Shown here piece by piece: positions 59,569 through 64,000 of a stretch of 64,000 nt of DNA (position 1 is its first letter; every line of letters begins with the position of its first letter). The DNA comes from Streptomyces sp. NRRL WC-3626. Its GTDB lineage: Bacteria > Actinomycetota > Actinomycetes > Streptomycetales > Streptomycetaceae. The DNA is taken from assembly GCF_000718785.1 (NCBI RefSeq), contig NZ_JOCA01000001.1, positions 567,415 through 631,414 of the forward strand, written 5' to 3'. The notes beneath the pieces were generated by a model. That model ran no database searches. It was not told the DNA's origin and was given only the letters and a program-made list of their open reading frames with translations. The position numbers and the translations under genes are program-made.

Positions 59569-60660
59569 TCATGACACTCCGAGCCCGGCGTCGTCGGCGG
59601 GCGGCCGGCCCTCGTCCGCGCGGATCGCGTCGAGCGTGCCGAGGTCGTAGATGCCGTGCAGGTCGGGCCGTTCCATCAGCCCTGCGCGGACGGCGTGTTC
59701 GGCCTGGGTGCCGAGGGTGCCGGCCAGGGGGTCGTCGGTGAACGTGAGGGACGGCCAGGCGCCGTCGATGATCTCGTCCGGCAGTGCCTTCCCGGTCAGT
59801 GCCTTCAGTGCCTCGTTGGTGGAGTCCTTCGCCCGGCCGGGTTCCGCGTTGATCCACGCGTTGGTGCGCACCGATCCGCGCACGACCGCCTCGACGACGT
59901 CGGGGTGCTCCGTCAGGAAACGCTGCGACACCACGAGGTTGGTGATCACGAACTTCCGGTCCGGCCACAGGCTCGACTCGTCGAGCAGTACCTTCGCGCC
60001 CTCGGCGACCAGCAGGGAGGCCGTCGGCTCGGGAACCCAGGCCCCGTCGATGGAGCCGGACTTGTAGGCGGAGGGCGCCAGTTTGTTGTCGGTGCGCACC
60101 ACGGACACGTCGCCGCGTCCGGAGGCCGGGTCCACCTTCCAGCCCTGCCGGGCGATCCAGTCGAGCAGGGCCACGTCCTGCGTGTTGCCGAGCTGGGGGC
60201 TGGCGATGCGTTTGCCCTTGACGTCGGCGGCCGTTTCGATCTTCTTCGGGTCGACGACGAACCTGACCCCGCCGGAGGTGGCCCCGGCGACGATGCGCAG
60301 GCTCTTCCCGTGCGACCGGGTGTAGCTGTTGATCGCCGGGGACGGGCCGATCCAGGCGAGGTCGACGGAGCCGGAGGTCAGTGCCTCGATCGCGGCGGGG
60401 CCCGCGTTGAACGTGGTCGCCGACAGTCTCGTACCGCCGAGTTCCCGCTGGAGGATGCCCTCGTGCACGCCGACCAGGGCGGTGGCGTGCGTGAGGTTGG
60501 GGAAGTGGCCGACCCGTACCTCGTCCACGGACAGCTTCGGGCCCGAGGGCTCGACGTCGGCGCCGGTGTCGACGCGCTCGGACCCGTAGCCGCAGCCGGC
60601 GACGACGGCCAGGGCGAGCAGTGCCGCCACGACCGTACGCAGGCGTCCCGCACCGCTCAT
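59569..60660 (-). CDS. ssuA: Substrate-binding lipoprotein (SsuA-type)
   Basis: The 363-residue protein has a lipoprotein signal (LLALAVVAGCGYGSE, lipid on the Cys at about position 23) and an SsuA/NMT1-like binding fold: VRVGHFPNLTHATALVG, FNAGPAAIEALTSGSVDLAWIG and KGKRIASPQLGNTQDVAL. It would capture a sulfonate or related sulfur source outside the membrane for the importer. The ATG at 60660 overlaps the cysN stop (ATGA), placing it firmly in the sulfate operon. The exact ligand cannot be deduced. Confidence 0.85.
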   Translation of the reverse strand: MSGAGRLRTVVAALLALAVVAGCGYGSERVDTGADVEPSGPKLSVDEVRVGHFPNLTHATALVGVHEGILQRELGGTRLSATTFNAGPAAIEALTSGSVDLAWIGPSPAINSYTRSHGKSLRIVAGATSGGVRFVVDPKKIETAADVKGKRIASPQLGNTQDVALLDWIARQGWKVDPASGRGDVSVVRTDNKLAPSAYKSGSIDGAWVPEPTASLLVAEGAKVLLDESSLWPDRKFVITNLVVSQRFLTEHPDVVEAVVRGSVRTNAWINAEPGRAKDSTNEALKALTGKALPDEIIDGAWPSLTFTDDPLAGTLGTQAEHAVRAGLMERPDLHGIYDLGTLDAIRADEGRPPADDAGLGVS

Positions 60661-61982
60661 GCGCCGGGCCCTCCGGGGGCGCGTGCGGCGAAGGACTCGC
60701 CGGCCATGCCCGCGGTCAGGGTCGCCCCGTCGGCCGGGTCGATCAGCAGGAACGAGCCGGTACGGCGGGAGACGACGTACGGGTCCAGGGCGATCGGCTC
60801 GGCGGTGCGGACCCGGATCCGGCCGATGTCGTTGGCGACCAGCCGCCCGGGGTCGGGGTGCCGGCTGAGCGGGTCGAGCGTGACCCGGCTCTCTATCTCC
60901 CGCACCACCGCCTGGACGGTCCGGGTGGTGTGCTTGAGCAGCACCTTGCGGCCCGGGACGAGCGGCTGGTCGACCAGATGGCAGACCGTGGCCTCGAACT
61001 CCCGTGTCACCGTGGGCGCGGACCCGGCGGGCGCGATCAAGTCACCCCGGGAGACGTCGAGATCGTCGGCGAGCAGCACGGTCACCGACTGCGGTGCGCG
61101 GGCCGACTCGACCCGCTCGCCGAGGAGATCGATGCCGCTGACGACCGACCGGCGGCCCGACGGCAGGACGACGACGTCCTGTCCGACGTGCAGGCTGCCG
61201 GAGGCCATCAGCCCGGCGTAACCCCGGTAGTCGGGGTGGTCGGCGGTCTGCGGCCGGATGACGTACTGCACGGGGAACCGGCCGGGGGCGTGCGCCGGTT
61301 CGGCCGTGACCCGTACGGTCTCGAGGTGTTCCAGCATGGTGGGGCCGCCGTACCAGTCCATGTGCGCGGACGGCGCGACCACGTTGTCGCCGTTGAGGGC
61401 GGAGATGGGGACGGCGGTGACGCTCTGGACGCCGAGTTCCTTCGCGTAGCCGGTGAACTCGGCGGCGATGTCCGCGAAGACGGACTCGGCGTGGCCGACG
61501 AGGTCCATCTTGTTCACCGCGAGGACCACGTGCGGAACCCGCAGCAGGGCGGCGACGGCCGCGTGCCGCCGGGTCTGTTCGACGACGCCGTGCCGGGCGT
61601 CGACCAGGACGATCACCAGTTCCGCGGTGGACGCCCCGGTGACCATGTTCCGGGTGTACTGCACATGCCCGGGGGTGTCGGCCAGGATGAAGCTGCGCCG
61701 GGCGGTGGCGAAGTAGCGGTAGGCGACGTCGATGGTGATGCCCTGCTCGCGTTCGGCGCGCAGTCCGTCGGTGAGCAGCGCCAGGTCGGGCGTCTCCTGA
61801 CCGCGTGAGCGGGAGGCACGTTCGACGGCCTCCAACTGGTCGGACAGCAGCGACTTGGAGTCGTGCAGCATCCTGCCCACGAGGGTGGACTTGCCGTCGT
61901 CGACGGAGCCGGCGGTGGCGAACCGCAGCAGGGTGGCGTCGGGTGCGGCGGTGCCGTGGTGGTGCTCGGTGCCCAGTGTCAT
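60657..61982 (-). CDS. cysN: Sulfate adenylyltransferase subunit 1 (GTPase)
   Basis: The 441-residue GTPase couples GTP hydrolysis to sulfate activation by CysD. Motifs are GSVDDGKSTL, DTPGHVQYTRNMVTG and VNKMDLV, followed by two EF-Tu-like barrels. It ends without a CysC kinase domain, so it is the bacterial stand-alone form. Its ATG overlaps the cysD stop by one base (61982). Confidence 0.95.
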   Translation of the reverse strand: MTLGTEHHHGTAAPDATLLRFATAGSVDDGKSTLVGRMLHDSKSLLSDQLEAVERASRSRGQETPDLALLTDGLRAEREQGITIDVAYRYFATARRSFILADTPGHVQYTRNMVTGASTAELVIVLVDARHGVVEQTRRHAAVAALLRVPHVVLAVNKMDLVGHAESVFADIAAEFTGYAKELGVQSVTAVPISALNGDNVVAPSAHMDWYGGPTMLEHLETVRVTAEPAHAPGRFPVQYVIRPQTADHPDYRGYAGLMASGSLHVGQDVVVLPSGRRSVVSGIDLLGERVESARAPQSVTVLLADDLDVSRGDLIAPAGSAPTVTREFEATVCHLVDQPLVPGRKVLLKHTTRTVQAVVREIESRVTLDPLSRHPDPGRLVANDIGRIRVRTAEPIALDPYVVSRRTGSFLLIDPADGATLTAGMAGESFAARAPGGPGA

Positions 61983-62893
61983 CAGAAGTATCCCTCGCGC
62001 TTACGGTCCTCCATCGCGGCCTCCGACATACGGTCGTCCGCGCGGGTCGCGCCGCGCTCGGTGAGCCGTGACGCCGCGATCTCCGTGATCACCGCGTACG
62101 GGTCGGCGGCGTCGGACTCGACCGCGCCGGTGCAGGACATGTCGCCGACGGTGCGGTACCGCACGGTCCGCGTCTCCACCGGCTCGCCGTCCTTGGGCCC
62201 GCCCCAGTCGCCCGCGGTCAGCCACATGCCGCCGCGCAGGAAGACCTCACGTTCGTGGGCGTAGTAGATGGAGGGGACCTCGATCTTCATACGGGCGATG
62301 TACTGCCACACGTCCAGCTCGGTCCAGTTGGACAGCGGGAACACGCGCACGTGTTCGCCGGGGGCGTGCCGGCCGTTGTAGAGCTGCCAGAGTTCCGGCC
62401 GCTGCCGGCGCGGGTCCCAGCCGCCGAACTCGTCCCGGAGGCTGAACACCCGTTCCTTGGCGCGGGCCTTCTCCTCGTCCCGGCGCCCGCCGCCGAACAC
62501 GGCGTCGAAGCGGTGGGTGTGGATGGCCTCGACGAGCGGCGCCGTCTGCAGGGGGTTGCGGGTGCCGTCGGGGCGTTCCCTGAGGAGTCCGCGGTCGATG
62601 TGGTCCTGCACGGAGGCCACGTGCAGCCGCAGTCCGTGCTCGGCGACGGTGCGGTCGCGGTAGTCGAGCACTTCGGGGAAGTTGTGCCCGGTGTCGACGT
62701 GCAGCAGTGAGAACGGCAGCGGCGCCGGCGCGAACGCCTTCAGCGCCAGGTGCAGCATGAGGATGGAGTCCTTGCCGCCGGAGAACAGGATGACGGGGCG
62801 CTCGAACTCCCCCGCCACCTCACGGAAGATGTGCACCGCCTCGGATTCGAGTGCGTCCAGATGCCGTACGGGGATGTCTGTCTCGGTCGTCAT
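61982..62893 (-). CDS. cysD: Sulfate adenylyltransferase subunit 2
   Basis: The 303-residue ATP pyrophosphatase-type enzyme forms adenosine 5'-phosphosulfate from ATP and sulfate together with CysN. The PP-loop is ILFSGGKDSILMLHLA and VDTGHNFPEVLDYRD, GGGRRDEEKARAKER and PLSNWTELDVWQYI follow. The ATG at 62893 overlaps the cysH stop by four bases; an open frame continues upstream only because it runs antisense-in-frame through cysH. No cysC gene lies between cysH and cysD. Confidence 0.95.
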   Translation of the reverse strand: MTTETDIPVRHLDALESEAVHIFREVAGEFERPVILFSGGKDSILMLHLALKAFAPAPLPFSLLHVDTGHNFPEVLDYRDRTVAEHGLRLHVASVQDHIDRGLLRERPDGTRNPLQTAPLVEAIHTHRFDAVFGGGRRDEEKARAKERVFSLRDEFGGWDPRRQRPELWQLYNGRHAPGEHVRVFPLSNWTELDVWQYIARMKIEVPSIYYAHEREVFLRGGMWLTAGDWGGPKDGEPVETRTVRYRTVGDMSCTGAVESDAADPYAVITEIAASRLTERGATRADDRMSEAAMEDRKREGYF

Positions 62894-63573
62894 GTGTGGA
62901 GTCCGCATTCCGTCTTGGCGCTCCCGGTCCAGCGGCCGGCCCGGGCGTCCTCGCCCGGGAGCAGCCGCCTGGTACAGGGTGCACAGCCCACTGAGCCGTA
63001 GCCGTCCGAGAGCAATGGGTTGACCAGCACTCCGTGTTCGGCGATGTACGTGTCCACGTCCTCGCGGGTCCACCGGGCGATGGGCGACACCTTCACCTTC
63101 TGCCGCCCGGCGTCCCAGTCGACCACCGGTGTCCCGGCGCGTTCCGGCGAGTCGAACCGGCGCAGCCCGGTGACCCAGGCGTCGTAGCGTGCCAGCCCTT
63201 CCTCCAGCGGCTGGACCTTGCGCAGGCCGCAGCACCGGTCGGGGTCGCGGCGGTGCAGTTCGGGTCCGTACTCGGCGTCCTGTTCGGCGACCGTCTGCCG
63301 GGGCAGCAGGGTGACCAGGTTGACGTCGAGGACGGCTTCGACCGCGTCGCGGGTGCCGATGGTCTCGGGGAAGTGGTAGCCGGTGTCGAGGAAGACGACG
63401 TCCACTCCCGGCGCGACCCGCGCGGCGAGGTGCGCCACCACGGCGTCCTCCATCGAGGATGTGACGCACAGGCGTGAGCCGAAGGTGTCCACGGCCCAGC
63501 GCAGGATCTCCAGCGCCGGTGCCTCTTCCAGCTCCGTCCCGGCCCGGATCGCCAGTTGCTGGAGTTCGTGCAT
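62890..63573 (-). CDS. cysH: Adenosine 5'-phosphosulfate (APS) reductase
   Basis: The 227-residue enzyme reduces APS to sulfite with thioredoxin. The paired Cys motifs RCCGLRKVQPLEEGL and GYGSVGCAPCTR hold a 4Fe-4S cluster and mark the APS (not PAPS) form; the catalytic Cys is in KTECGLHT at the very end. This fits the absence of a cysC kinase gene in the window. It is the first gene of the operon running leftward to 57833. Confidence 0.92.
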   Translation of the reverse strand: MHELQQLAIRAGTELEEAPALEILRWAVDTFGSRLCVTSSMEDAVVAHLAARVAPGVDVVFLDTGYHFPETIGTRDAVEAVLDVNLVTLLPRQTVAEQDAEYGPELHRRDPDRCCGLRKVQPLEEGLARYDAWVTGLRRFDSPERAGTPVVDWDAGRQKVKVSPIARWTREDVDTYIAEHGVLVNPLLSDGYGSVGCAPCTRRLLPGEDARAGRWTGSAKTECGLHT

Positions 63574-63835
63574 CTAAGAGCCCTCTCGATACGTCCCCGG
63601 GCGAGGAGCCGAGGAAAGACAGGTGGAGAGCGCGCGTCCAGGCCTCACCGGGCTGTTGAACGGCAGGCGCAGGCTAACCGGGCGGACGGACACGTCGCTG
63701 ACACCGCACTGACCCCACCCCTCGAGCCCCGGTGGGCCGTCCCGTGCCCAGCCCGTCGTCAGCGTTCCGTCAGCGGGTGCTGCCAGCATCCGGGCTTCGA
63801 AGGTGCCCGCGAGCGAGTAGAGAAGAGGCTCCGAC
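63574..63835. promoter_or_regulatory. Divergent promoter region of cysH and korA
   Basis: This 262-base gap holds the promoters of the sulfate operon (leftward) and korA (rightward). I looked for a Cys-rich leader peptide before cysH, as reported for some actinobacterial sulfur operons, and found no clear one. No hairpin or palindrome stands out. Confidence 0.4.
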
Positions 63836-64000
63836 ATGGTGTCCACGGGAGCATCGGCGAGCCGGGCCCCCGGCACGGCGGAGGTCCGCCGGCTGGACCG
63901 GGTGATCATCAGGTTCGCGGGGGACTCGGGTGACGGTATGCAGCTCACCGGTGACCGTTTCACCTCGGAGACCGCGTCCTTCGGCAACGATCTGTCGACG
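63836..64000 (+). CDS. korA: 2-oxoacid:ferredoxin oxidoreductase alpha subunit, N-terminal part
   Basis: The first 55 residues are visible and the gene runs out of the window. The stretch [17 protein letters not shown] followed by [14 protein letters not shown] is that of the gamma/alpha fused chain of 2-oxoglutarate (or 2-oxoacid) ferredoxin oxidoreductases, which make acyl-CoA and reduced ferredoxin. Reduced ferredoxin could serve the sulfite reductase, though a link is not implied. The ATG at 63836 follows GAAGAGG at about seven bases. Confidence 0.8.
   Translation, partial: MVSTGASASRAPGTAEVRRLDRVIIRFAGDSGDGMQLTGDRFTSETASFGNDLST

Noticed and set aside
1..64000. CRISPR arrays, tRNA or rRNA genes, insertion sequences
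   Set aside because: No regularly spaced short repeats, cloverleaf-like sequences or transposase-like proteins were found on reading; absence is by eye only.

Overview
The window looks like a Streptomyces (or close actinomycete) chromosome: GC is very high in coding and non-coding DNA, GTG starts and GTGA/ATGA/TGATG overlaps are frequent, and the regulators are SARP, LAL, TetR, MerR and DesK/DesR-like types. Two specialised-metabolite gene sets lie side by side, inside a neighbourhood of sulfate-assimilation genes (end of a CbiX-type chelatase at the left edge; sulfite reductase, ABC transporter, cysN, cysD, cysH at the right).

Bases 733-22004 carry what I read as a benzoxazole cluster of the A33853/nataxazole kind. 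One half would make 3-hydroxypicolinate from lysine: DegT-family aminotransferase, luciferase-like monooxygenase plus flavin reductase, NikD-like FAD oxidase and a small tautomerase. The other half would make 3-hydroxyanthranilate from chorismate: class II DAHP synthase, PhzE-like synthase, PhzD-like isochorismatase, EntA-like dehydrogenase. Assembly enzymes are an EntE-like ligase, an aryl carrier protein, a KSIII homologue, a PaaK-like ligase and an amidohydrolase. Two half-size ABC exporters with a divergent TetR gene, and a short SARP, complete the set. Four copies of a palindrome TGAGT-N7-ACTCA, two in each of two divergent promoter regions, define a local regulon.

Bases 22291-47769 hold a second system built on a polyunsaturated-fatty-acid (Pfa) type synthase: a LAL regulator, a free ACP and thioesterase, a PfaA-like subunit (KS-AT-ACP-ACP-KR-DH), a fused KS-CLF-AT-DH-DH subunit, a PfaD-like enoyl reductase, two long acyl-CoA dehydrogenases, an Sfp-type phosphopantetheinyl transferase and an FAD amine-oxidase-like enzyme that could desaturate or isomerise double bonds. 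I do not recognise its product. Both carrier domains of the PfaA-like protein lack the second half of the ACP fold, which is either real degeneration or collapse of a repeated ACP array. The two gene sets may be separate, or may meet in an aryl-lipid hybrid; the separate reading is simpler because the left set already explains a complete A33853-like molecule.

Bases 47776-52561 contain a MerR regulator, a small DUF3291-like protein, a DHA2 MFS exporter and a two-component system. Bases 52728-57445 form an apparent operon of a secreted SBP56-like propeller protein, an unknown membrane protein and sulfite reductase. Bases 57833-63573 are a tightly overlapping sulfate-assimilation operon (cysH-cysD-cysN-ABC transporter), and a korA start begins at 63836. 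No tRNA, rRNA, CRISPR array or insertion sequence was seen.
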